Source: Candidatus Aenigmatarchaeota archaeon
Lineage (GTDB): Archaea; Aenigmatarchaeota; Aenigmatarchaeia; QMZP01
Direction of reading: 5' to 3'
DNA length: 7,297 nt
NCBI GenBank assembly: GCA_030666115.1
Contig: DAOUYM010000041.1
Location: forward strand, 1 to 7,297
Shown here one piece after another: positions 1 through 5,257 of this stretch. Below the pieces are notes generated by a model. It worked only from the letters and a program-made list of their open reading frames with translations, was not told the DNA's origin and did no database searches. The translations under genes and the position numbers were made by a program. The number at the start of each line of letters is the position of its first letter. Within the stretch, counting starts at the first letter, position 1.

Positions 1-1
1 T

Positions 2-1033
2 TTACTTCTTTAGTTCCATGAGCAGGGCTGCCAGGATCAGGGCGAAGCCCAGGACTATTGATACTATGAAGTTGGCCATGGAGATGTCTGGTCTTATTAT
101 GAGGTCTGCTGCGTTGTAGATGACCAGGGATATGGCGAAGCCGAATATCACGACAGATGCTATGGTCCTGCCGCGTCTTTCTCCGGAACTCAGGCTCTTC
201 CCTATCCAGGCCACTGCAAAGGCTATGAAATAGAAGTATATGGAACCCGATATGAAGGCAGAGGCCAGCTCGAATATGCCTATGTTTATCCAGGTTATGG
301 CTGCCTCGTATCCCCAGTACGTGGCGAGTATGCCTACAGCTATCCCCACTATATACGTGAAGAAGGCGAACCTGCGCCTGTTCATCGAGGTGGCCAGTTC
401 ATCGTATCCTGCATGGATGTAGTTATCGATCTTGAATCCCTTCAGGAACAGATAGATCCCGATCACACCCAGTATGAATCTCCATCCCTCAAAGCCCAGG
501 AAGGCGTAGAGTATGAAGAAGATTGCAGGAAGTCCGAACAACAGTCTGGCGACTTTGGGTTTCTCGAGGGTCTCCTCTATGAACTCCTTTATCTTGTAGT
601 AACCTGACTCAAGCCGTTCGGATTGCTTCACAACGACCCTGTTTATCGAGAGTATCGGGACCCTGGACTGGATTATTGGAAGGACGTTCTCGTCCTGTGT
701 CCCGTCGCTCACCATGAGCGCGTAATCAGCACCAAACCTTCCCATGACGTGTTTAAGCTGTTTGGCTATCTCCTTGTCTGACTGCACACCAACGTTCCTG
801 TCACCTGTCAGGACAGCGACTTCTGTGATGTACTGCTTCTTCATCTCCTTGTTGAGTCTCAGTGCCTGGAACATTGCATTGAAATCAGAATCCTCAGGAT
901 CTGCCATCCCCAGTTTAATGGCTGCCTTCATCACGTCGTCATTGCCTATTATCGGGCCCTTCACACCCGCCTTCTCTCCAATATCATTGTCCCTGTCCAC
1001 TGAAAGGACAATTATCCTTTCTTTCCTTGGCAT
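2..1033 (-). CDS. DUF373 family multi-pass membrane protein
   Basis: Archaeal DUF373 family protein; its biochemical role is unknown. The soluble N-terminal half (about residues 1-160) starts with a strand and the acidic motif VDRDNDIGEK (residues 12-21), continues through VLTGDRNVG, and carries the family-like SDGTQDE (109-115), followed by a segment resembling a degenerate nucleotide-binding fold. The C-terminal half has about six hydrophobic segments (roughly 164-181, 184-200, 222-242, 258-278, 291-313, 318-340), so it is an integral membrane protein with the N-terminal domain probably cytoplasmic. I chose the ATG at 1033: the product then begins MPRKERIIVLSVDRD, as expected for the family, and AAAGGAAG lies 7 bases upstream. 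An in-frame ATG at 1075 would add 14 residues that look non-conserved and has no SD sequence. The gene follows the NIF3-like gene on the same strand after a gap of at least 94 bp, so co-transcription is uncertain. The stop codon sits at the window edge. Confidence 0.88.
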   Translation of the reverse strand: MPRKERIIVLSVDRDNDIGEKAGVKGPIIGNDDVMKAAIKLGMADPEDSDFNAMFQALRLNKEMKKQYITEVAVLTGDRNVGVQSDKEIAKQLKHVMGRFGADYALMVSDGTQDENVLPIIQSRVPILSINRVVVKQSERLESGYYKIKEFIEETLEKPKVARLLFGLPAIFFILYAFLGFEGWRFILGVIGIYLFLKGFKIDNYIHAGYDELATSMNRRRFAFFTYIVGIAVGILATYWGYEAAITWINIGIFELASAFISGSIYFYFIAFAVAWIGKSLSSGERRGRTIASVVIFGFAISLVIYNAADLIIRPDISMANFIVSIVLGFALILAALLMELKK

Positions 1034-1120
1034 GCCAATTCTTCCTTTACTGGTTTTCCAAACCCTGTCGTTCATGGGTTCTGCTTTTGTCGATCTCGGG
1101 GGTTGTGGGTCCTTTTAGAT

Positions 1121-1157
1121 CGTATATAGAGAAGTTACTGGAAAGTAATTTAAAGGT
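1121..1157 (-). promoter_or_regulatory. Possible promoter(s) for the DUF373 gene
   Basis: Reading the minus strand, two TATA-like elements lie between the NIF3 stop and the DUF373 start: CCTTTAAATT (1156-1147) and TCTATATACG (1130-1121). With archaeal spacing of about 25 bp they would start transcripts near 1124 or 1100, giving leaders of about 65-90 nt to the ATG at 1033. This is compatible with an SD-led gene. Which of the two is used, or whether transcription reads through from NIF3, cannot be decided here. Confidence 0.35.
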
Positions 1158-1169
1158 GATGTGTTGTTC

Positions 1170-1973
1170 TTACAAAATATTCACATAGCTAAAACCTAAA
1201 CCAGATCCGCTAGGAATGTAGTGTGTTTCTATGTCTGGGAACCTTTCTTCAATCACTTTATGCAGGTTCTTTATTCCAGGAATTTCTGACTTACTGTGCG
1301 GCGTCTTTAAAACACTCAAATCGAGCTCCAGGGCCTGGATCAGGATAGGTTCAACGAGGTCGCCCACAATCAGGGCATCGGATCCCTGTTTCTTTGCGAC
1401 TTCGGGCATGTTTCTCTGATTCCCACCGAATCCTCCTATCAGAGGGGTTACATAAAATATATTTCTATTCAGATTACCGTGTACCTCGATGTAATTAAGC
1501 ATGAGTTTCTCCTTTACATGTTCTGCCAGCTCTTCCAGTGTTTTGAATGTTCTGTAGGTTTTGATGAATTTCTCCTCCTTAACTGGGTCTCCGAATTCTA
1601 GTAACGATGCAAAAGAATCAACAACACCGAAATCCTTATAGCAATCCCAGTTGGAATGCATCCTATAGATGCACATCCCTGACTTTTCCAGTATCTCTTT
1701 CTTTCTTATGTTGATTTCCTTCTCCTTTTCAGGGATATCATCATACCATCCGGATGACTGATAGTAATCAAACACCCTCTCATGGACAACCAGGAAATTC
1801 ACTCCACTAAAGTCTGCCTCTTTCAGGGCTGGTACAGTGGCCATCCAGGTAACACCTATGGCTTCTACATCAATACCAGTGTCACCAACAATCAATCCAT
1901 TGTTGTCACGTTCGATACCTGATTCTGGTGGTGCAATCTCTTCAAGGACTTCAATTACCTCTCTCGCTTTCAT
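1170..1973 (-). CDS. NIF3-like dinuclear metal center protein
   Basis: A 267-aa protein of the NIF3 / 'GTP cyclohydrolase I type 2-like' family (E. coli YbgI, yeast Nif3), soluble toroidal proteins with a two-metal site and no agreed physiological reaction. The N-terminus MKAREVIEVLEEIAPPE is characteristic. Visible candidate metal ligands are H64, H106 and D110 (in YRMHSNWD), and H226 and E230 (in TPHSKSEIPG). The glycine-rich core PLIGGFGGN (177-185) and the ALIVGDL strand (200-206) also match the family layout. Odd point: the usual adjacent HisHis pair reads HE here (H64-E65), so one ligand is changed, possibly to a carboxylate. Length is normal for the short form of the family, which lacks the inserted PII-like domain. 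The start is supported by a TATA box 25 bp upstream and the absence of an SD sequence, implying a leaderless mRNA. The gene is more A+T-rich than RPA and radA. Confidence 0.85.
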   Translation of the reverse strand: MKAREVIEVLEEIAPPESGIERDNNGLIVGDTGIDVEAIGVTWMATVPALKEADFSGVNFLVVHERVFDYYQSSGWYDDIPEKEKEINIRKKEILEKSGMCIYRMHSNWDCYKDFGVVDSFASLLEFGDPVKEEKFIKTYRTFKTLEELAEHVKEKLMLNYIEVHGNLNRNIFYVTPLIGGFGGNQRNMPEVAKKQGSDALIVGDLVEPILIQALELDLSVLKTPHSKSEIPGIKNLHKVIEERFPDIETHYIPSGSGLGFSYVNIL

Positions 1974-1992
1974 GTTAAATAACTCATAGTAA

Positions 1993-2002
1993 GCTTTTTA
2001 AG
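1993..2002 (-). promoter_or_regulatory. TATA box of the NIF3-like gene (leaderless)
   Basis: On the minus strand CTTAAAAAGC is centred about 25 bp upstream of the ATG at 1973. The bases just before the ATG (TGAGTTATTTAAC) contain no SD match. Archaeal TATA-to-start-site spacing therefore puts transcription initiation at or next to the start codon, the signature of a leaderless message. Confidence 0.6.
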
Positions 2003-2104
2003 CACTGTTTAACTGCAAAATAGAAATGATAATCTTGATCCGGGGCTTTGTGTAAATGGTGGCTTTTGTGAAGAAGTCGGGGTCGGCTCGTACGATTGTT
2101 TGGT

Positions 2105-2123
2105 GAAAACCGAAGGTTTTCGG
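2105..2123. promoter_or_regulatory. Palindrome next to the RPA promoter, possible operator
   Basis: GAAAACC-GAA-GGTTTTC is a perfect 7-bp inverted repeat with a 3-base spacer (2105-2121). Overlapping it, CCGAA-GGTT-TTCGG (2110-2123) is a second inverted repeat. The element abuts the presumed BRE/TATA region of the RPA gene (2124-2135) on its upstream side, where an archaeal activator or repressor dimer could bind. It is also within the shared upstream region of the divergent NIF3-like gene. A regulatory role is inferred from symmetry and position only. Confidence 0.4.
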
Positions 2124-2126
2124 AAG

Positions 2127-2137
2127 GTTTAAATAAT
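2127..2137 (+). promoter_or_regulatory. TATA box of the RPA gene
   Basis: GTTTAAATAAT contains the canonical archaeal TTTAAATA core (2128-2135), preceded by a purine-rich CGGAAGG that could serve as a BRE. Predicted transcription start is near 2158. That gives a leader of about 30-50 nt depending on which RPA start codon is used. Confidence 0.65.
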
Positions 2138-2204
2138 TCAGAACTCAAGATAAATAGATTTGAAATTGGAATGTATTTGAACTGGAATGGGGATTGTGAT
2201 TCTT

Positions 2205-3215
2205 ATGATGTCGCTGGACACGGTTGTTGAGAAGATATGTGAGCATGCCAAGATCCCTGAGGATAAGGTAAGGAAGATGGTAGAGGAGAAGGTCATTGAG
2301 CTTTCCGGCCTGGTGTCCAGGGAGGGTGCTGCCTACATAGTTGCAAGGGAACTGGGTTTGAGCCTGTTAAAGGAGAGCAAGAGGCAGTTCAAGATCAGCA
2401 ACCTGATTTCCGGACTGAGGTCAGTCGACATGGTGGGGAGAATTATGAACATATCTGAGCCCAGGGAATTTGAGAGGAACGGCAAGACAGGAAGAGTTGC
2501 CAACATATTGCTTGGGGATGAATCAGGCACTGTAAGGCTTTCGGTGTGGAATGACGAGGTTGATGTCATTGAAAGGGAGAAGCTGAAGGTGGGTGATGTT
2601 GTTAAGCTGAGCGGTGGTTATGTCAAGACTGATAACAGGGACTCCCTTGAGCTGAGGCTTGGCAGGGGAAGCATAGACAAGACAGACCTGGTTGTGGACG
2701 TGCCTGAGCAGAAGGTGATAGAGAAGAGGTTCGGGGAGGTCAGGAGGAAGGACATAAAGGACTTCAGGGAAGGGGAGTACGCTGAAATAAGGGCCTGCCT
2801 GGTCCAGCTGTTCAGGAGGAATCCGCTCTTTGAGATATGCCCTGAATGCGGGACAAGGATAAAGGAGACCGAGCCGTCTTCCGGGAAATGGAAGTGTGGT
2901 GATCATGGTGAAGTGGAACCGAAACACGCAATGGTTGTGACAGGGATAGTGGATGACGGTACAGAGAACATCAGGGCAGTCTTCTTCAGGGAAATGGCAG
3001 AAAAACTGATAGAAAGGAAGACAGAGGATATGGTAAATGATATCAAGACCAAGGGTATTGACACTGTGATGGAGGGCATACAGCCGCTCGGGAACGAGTA
3101 CGTCCTCAAGGGAAGGGTCAAGAGGAACAGCTTCACAGAAAGCGTGGAGTTCATTGTCAACGAGATAGGCAGCTTTGACGTGAAGAAGGAATGTGAGTCA
3201 CTGCTGGGGTCGTGA
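2205..3215 (+). CDS. Replication protein A (RPA-type ssDNA-binding protein)
   Basis: Archaeal RPA-like protein of about 336 aa that coats single-stranded DNA in replication, repair and recombination. Residue numbers count from the 2187 ATG. An N-terminal helical region (about 9-62, with VSREGAAYIVARELGL at 43-58) precedes a first OB fold (about 75-165: DMVGRIMNISEPREFE, then LLGDESGTVRLSVW and LKVGDVVKLSGGYV). A second OB-like domain (about 196-275) carries a zinc finger with C218, C221, C237 and H240 (CPECG...CGDH), as in RPA70-type proteins. The basic/acidic C-terminal part may hold a further partial OB strand set. Start choice: ATGs at 2187, 2205 and 2208 are all in frame. I prefer 2205/2208 because MSLDTVVEKI is the family-like beginning, the extra MGIVIL is an unlikely hydrophobic prefix, and GTGAT lies 4 bases before 2205. 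It stands alone between its own promoter and a hairpin terminator. Confidence 0.92.
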   Translation: MMSLDTVVEKICEHAKIPEDKVRKMVEEKVIELSGLVSREGAAYIVARELGLSLLKESKRQFKISNLISGLRSVDMVGRIMNISEPREFERNGKTGRVANILLGDESGTVRLSVWNDEVDVIEREKLKVGDVVKLSGGYVKTDNRDSLELRLGRGSIDKTDLVVDVPEQKVIEKRFGEVRRKDIKDFREGEYAEIRACLVQLFRRNPLFEICPECGTRIKETEPSSGKWKCGDHGEVEPKHAMVVTGIVDDGTENIRAVFFREMAEKLIERKTEDMVNDIKTKGIDTVMEGIQPLGNEYVLKGRVKRNSFTESVEFIVNEIGSFDVKKECESLLGS

Positions 3216-3219
3216 TTTA

Positions 3220-3260
3220 GGATTTTTCTGTGAAAAATCCCAGATAATCACTATTTTTCT
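3220..3260 (+). terminator. Hairpin terminator after the RPA gene
   Basis: Starting 5 bases after the RPA stop, GGATTTTTC-TGT-GAAAAATCC is a perfect 9-bp stem with a 3-base loop (3220-3240). A TTTTT run follows at 3254-3258. The hairpin resembles a bacterial-type intrinsic terminator. Archaeal termination depends mainly on T tracts, so the T runs may be the active part and the stem may protect the mRNA 3' end. Confidence 0.6.
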
Positions 3261-3329
3261 ACGAAATATTGAGCTCGAGAGAACCCCAATATATAGTATT
3301 TACTCAGTGGTAGTGACAAATAGAAAGCC

Positions 3330-3366
3330 TTAAATACTAGTTAATCTACATGTAATAAAGGGGGGA
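3330..3366 (+). promoter_or_regulatory. Promoter and ribosome binding site of the 141-aa gene
   Basis: TTAAATA (3330-3336) is a good archaeal TATA box with a predicted start site near 3359. A GGGGGGAT stretch (3360-3367) then lies 3-10 bases before the ATG at 3371 and can act as an SD sequence in a very short leader of about 12 nt. This supports both the start codon and independent transcription of the gene. Confidence 0.55.
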
Positions 3367-3370
3367 TAAG

Positions 3371-3796
3371 ATGCCAAAAAGAATAATCGGAAAGGAAAAC
3401 GCTGTGGAAGCATTAGCATCTCTATGTAGAGATTATAGGGGAACTGCCATAAGAGCAATAAGACAGGGTGGCGAAGAAGTCTATATTCCTGCAGACCCAA
3501 CAGATCCAGATTCAATGTTGGATGCTCTTTCAAACCCGGAAGGTATGATGCAGTTTGGAAGCCAAGGCAACCATGAACATTTAGAACCCTGTTACGCATC
3601 CGTGAATGAATTTCTTAAGGGAGAAAACGCAGACGGAACGCTCCATAAAGGTTATCTTTCAGTGGATATCATAGCAAAACTTGTTACAGACTTATGCGAT
3701 AGAGATGGTAGAAGTACTGTTCCCCAGGACGGACGATTTGATCCACAGGAAGCAGCTAATGAATTAATGGGAAAACCAGATTCATATATCCTTTAA
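3371..3796 (+). CDS. Hypothetical protein, 141 aa, no recognised family
   Basis: I do not recognise this protein. It is soluble-looking, with no signal peptide or membrane segment, and overall acidic with a basic N-terminus (MPKRIIGKENAVEAL). The first 32 residues look helical and are followed by a short strand (EEVYIPAD, 35-42), a proline/aspartate-rich loop (DPTDPDS) and a Gly/Gln/His-rich stretch (60-70). A helical segment VDIIAKLVTDLCDRDG lies at 98-113. Cysteines at 19, 74 and 109 are scattered and do not form a metal-binding pattern. The gene has its own TATA box and G-rich ribosome site and is followed by T tracts, so it is a single-gene transcription unit between RPA and the radA region. 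It uses AGA and A/T-ending codons much more than RPA, which suggests a different origin or lower expression. Coding status is supported by the promoter/SD arrangement and frame length. Confidence 0.7.
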   Translation: MPKRIIGKENAVEALASLCRDYRGTAIRAIRQGGEEVYIPADPTDPDSMLDALSNPEGMMQFGSQGNHEHLEPCYASVNEFLKGENADGTLHKGYLSVDIIAKLVTDLCDRDGRSTVPQDGRFDPQEAANELMGKPDSYIL

Positions 3797-3798
3797 TA

Positions 3799-3827
3799 TT
3801 TTATTTTCTGTTTTTATCTTCTTTTTA
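3799..3827 (+). terminator. T-rich archaeal terminator after the 141-aa gene
   Basis: Immediately after the TAA at 3794-3796 come repeated T runs (TTTTATTTT, TTTTTATC, TTTTT) without a preceding stem. Clusters of T tracts like this are the usual signal for archaeal RNA polymerase termination. Confidence 0.6.
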
Positions 3828-4039
3828 GCCGCAAGGCTCTTCTACAACCATCCCTCCATAATGGTCTTGTTCTCAAGCTTAAAAATCTGTTTACGAAAGA
3901 TCAAGCATGGTGAAACAATAATATATCATACTGCTGGGTGCTGGGGATATAATCGTTTTATCATGATGTGAAGAATTGGAGCATGTAAGCTACATATCGA
4001 AAATCGTCTACCGGAATACCGGAACGCCACGCACCTCAC
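3828..4039. other. Intergenic region upstream of the radA unit
   Basis: I find no convincing gene here. Frames on both strands are short or lack start signals, and no tRNA cloverleaf is evident. The stretch has an isolated TATA-like AATATATCA (about 3920-3928) with no open frame at the expected distance, as only two- and three-codon ATG frames follow. It could be a remote promoter for the 67-aa/radA unit or for a small RNA. Near its right end is the tandem repeat listed separately. Confidence 0.35.
4009..4024. repeat. Perfect tandem 8-bp repeat, possible regulator site
   Basis: TACCGGAA occurs twice in direct tandem with no spacer. Its second copy ends 15 bases upstream of the TATA box at 4040. 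Each copy contains the palindrome CCGG, so the two centres are 8 bp apart. The position just upstream of the BRE is where archaeal activators commonly bind, so this may be a control site for the 67-aa/radA unit. That role is inference. Confidence 0.5.
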
Positions 4040-4048
4040 CTTAATAAA
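4040..4048 (+). promoter_or_regulatory. TATA box of the 67-aa/radA unit (leaderless)
   Basis: CTTAATAAA is centred about 27 bp before the ATG at 4071. The bases before the ATG (ACTTCAAAC) have no SD match, so transcription probably starts at the start codon. No other clear TATA box lies directly before radA, so this promoter likely serves both genes. Confidence 0.6.
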
Positions 4049-4070
4049 GGGTTGTGCCAATACTTCAAAC

Positions 4071-4274
4071 ATGATGGGTTCGGCTGAGGAAACAGGAATG
4101 AACATTGAGACGAACATGAGTAACATAAAGACCCAGACAGAGAACATAAGAAGCGAGGCAGAACTGTTCGCAATGAGGGCCTTCTACAAGAGGGGAAGTC
4201 TCACTGAGAACGAAGTGAAGGACTTCTTCAGTAAGCTGAACATGATCATAAGATCGATAAGATCAGTCAGGTAG
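4071..4274 (+). CDS. Small helical protein upstream of radA, 67 aa
   Basis: No family recognised. The product starts MMGSAEETGMNIETN and is Met/Ser/Thr/Glu-rich in its first 30 residues. It then becomes amphipathic and predicted helical (SEAELFAMRAFYKRG, about 28-42), followed by LTENEVKDFFSKLNMIIRSIRSVR, so two helices joined by a short turn with a basic C-terminus are likely. No cysteines, membrane segment or signal peptide are present. A leaderless promoter sits at exactly the right distance from the ATG, which argues that this is a real gene. It ends 29 bases before the preferred radA start and shares radA's strand and G+C-richer codon style (AGG arginines), in contrast to the A+T-rich genes further on. 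An operon with radA is likely, so it may be a recombination accessory or regulator; that function is a guess from context. Confidence 0.68.
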   Translation: MMGSAEETGMNIETNMSNIKTQTENIRSEAELFAMRAFYKRGSLTENEVKDFFSKLNMIIRSIRSVR

Positions 4275-4290
4275 ATCGCAATGGCGATAA

Positions 4291-4300
4291 GGAGATGATT
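4291..4300 (+). promoter_or_regulatory. radA: Shine-Dalgarno sequence deciding the radA start
   Basis: GGAGATGATT matches the archaeal anti-SD complement GGAGGTGATC at 8 of 10 positions. The ATG at 4295 lies inside this element and so cannot be served by it. The next in-frame ATGs at 4304 and 4310 are 3 and 9 bases beyond its end, which favours one of them. Confidence 0.6.
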
Positions 4301-4303
4301 GGA

Positions 4304-5245
4304 ATGGGAATGGAAGAAATTTCAAAACTGCCCGGAGTGGGCGATAAAACAGCAGAGAAGCTTAAAGAGGCAGGTTATGATGACGTAATGGCGATAGCTG
4401 CTGCTTCTCCCGGTGAGCTGATGGGTGATGCTGGTGTGGGAGAAGAGACAGCTGCCAAGATAATATCAGGAGCAAGGGACAGCATGCAGATGGGTTTTGA
4501 GCCCGCGACCAATGTCATGAAGAAGAGGCAGAGTATCGGGAAGATAACTACAGGAAGCAAGTCCCTGGATGATCTTCTGGGTGGTGGTATAGAGACCCAG
4601 GCAATAGTAGAGGCTCATGGTGCCTTTGGGAGCGGGAAGTCACAGCTGGCGCACCAGCTGGCCGTAACAGTGCAGCTGCCCAAGGAAAAGGGTGGTATGG
4701 GCGCAAAGGCCATATTCATAGACACCGAGAACACGTTCAGGCCGGAAAGGATAATGGACATGGCAAAGGCATACGGGCTGGACCCTAAAAAGACCCTGGA
4801 CAACGTCCTCGTTGCCCGTGCGTATAATTCTGATCACCAGGTGCTGCTGGTGGAGAAGGCAGATGAATTCATAAAGAAGAACGATATCAAGATAATAATA
4901 GTTGACTCGCTTACATCAGCCTTCAGAGCCGATTACACCGGAAGGGGTAACCTGGCGAACAGGCAGCAGAAACTGAACAGGCACCTTCACAAGCTGCAGA
5001 GGCTGGCTGACGTGAACAACCTGGCCATCTACGTGACCAATCAGGTGATGTCAAGGCCTGATGTTCTTTTTGGAGACCCGACTGTACCGATAGGAGGGCA
5101 TATCCTGGGCCACCAGGCGACCTTCCGTATATACCTGAGGAAGAGCAAGGGTGAGAAGAGGATAGCGAAGCTGATAGACTCGCCCTGCCTGCCGGAGGGA
5201 GAGACCATAATCAAGGTCATAACAGACGGTATAAGGGACGCTTAA
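4304..5245 (+). CDS. radA: DNA repair and recombination protein RadA
   Basis: Archaeal RadA, the Rad51/RecA-family ATPase that forms filaments on ssDNA and catalyses homologous pairing and strand exchange. At 313 aa it is close to the usual family length. Visible in order: helix-hairpin-helix DNA-binding domain (LPGVGDKTAEKL at 9-20, GVGEETAAKI at 44-53); FxxA polymerisation motif FEPA (65-68) in the linker; Walker A GAFGSGKSQ (106-114); DTENTFRPERI (140-150); Walker B IIIVD (197-201) followed by SLTSAFRADYTGRG; the RQQKLNRHLHKLQRLAD helix; YVTNQV with the sensor Q (247); loop L2 region DVLFGDPTVPIGGHILGH; and the C-terminal DSPCLPEGE strand. Small departures from the commonest version are GAFGSGKS instead of GEFGSGKT and Cys before LPEGE; all catalytic residues are kept. 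The start was chosen from the SD sequence at 4291-4300 (4310 is equally possible, 4295 less likely). It probably shares a transcript with the 67-aa gene. Confidence 0.97.
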   Translation: MGMEEISKLPGVGDKTAEKLKEAGYDDVMAIAAASPGELMGDAGVGEETAAKIISGARDSMQMGFEPATNVMKKRQSIGKITTGSKSLDDLLGGGIETQAIVEAHGAFGSGKSQLAHQLAVTVQLPKEKGGMGAKAIFIDTENTFRPERIMDMAKAYGLDPKKTLDNVLVARAYNSDHQVLLVEKADEFIKKNDIKIIIVDSLTSAFRADYTGRGNLANRQQKLNRHLHKLQRLADVNNLAIYVTNQVMSRPDVLFGDPTVPIGGHILGHQATFRIYLRKSKGEKRIAKLIDSPCLPEGETIIKVITDGIRDA

Positions 5246-5251
5246 ATATTA
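5241..5251 (+). promoter_or_regulatory. Possible TATA box overlapping the radA stop codon
   Basis: CTTAAATATTA covers the radA TAA and fits the archaeal TATA consensus well. Transcription would begin near 5272, downstream of the ATG at 5258 but upstream of an in-frame TTG at 5279 that has AGGTG 5 bases before it. If this promoter is real, the next gene may start at that TTG. Confidence 0.4.
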
Positions 5252-5257
5252 ACATGA

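Noticed and set aside
240..1118. Several plus-strand open frames opposite the DUF373 gene
   Set aside because: They lie fully antisense to a well-supported conserved membrane-protein gene, have no SD or promoter, and encode low-sense sequences typical of reverse-frame shadows.
2044..2070. Imperfect direct repeat GGCTTTGTG / GGCTTTTGTG between NIF3 and RPA
   Set aside because: Short, differs by one inserted base, and not placed symmetrically to either promoter; chance is a sufficient explanation.
2333..3160. Minus-strand frames opposite RPA, the longest 134 aa
   Set aside because: The plus-strand product is clearly RPA with a zinc finger; the antisense frames show no domain and no start signals.
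3961..4024. C/D-box small RNA suggested by ATGATGT near 3964
   Set aside because: No D-box CTGA occurs at a suitable distance and no flanking stem is present.
3926..4147. Minus-strand 73-aa frame covering the radA-unit promoter
   Set aside because: It overlaps the leaderless promoter and the start of the 67-aa gene, has no SD sequence, and its hydrophobic start comes from antisense reading of the Met/Ser/Thr-rich region.
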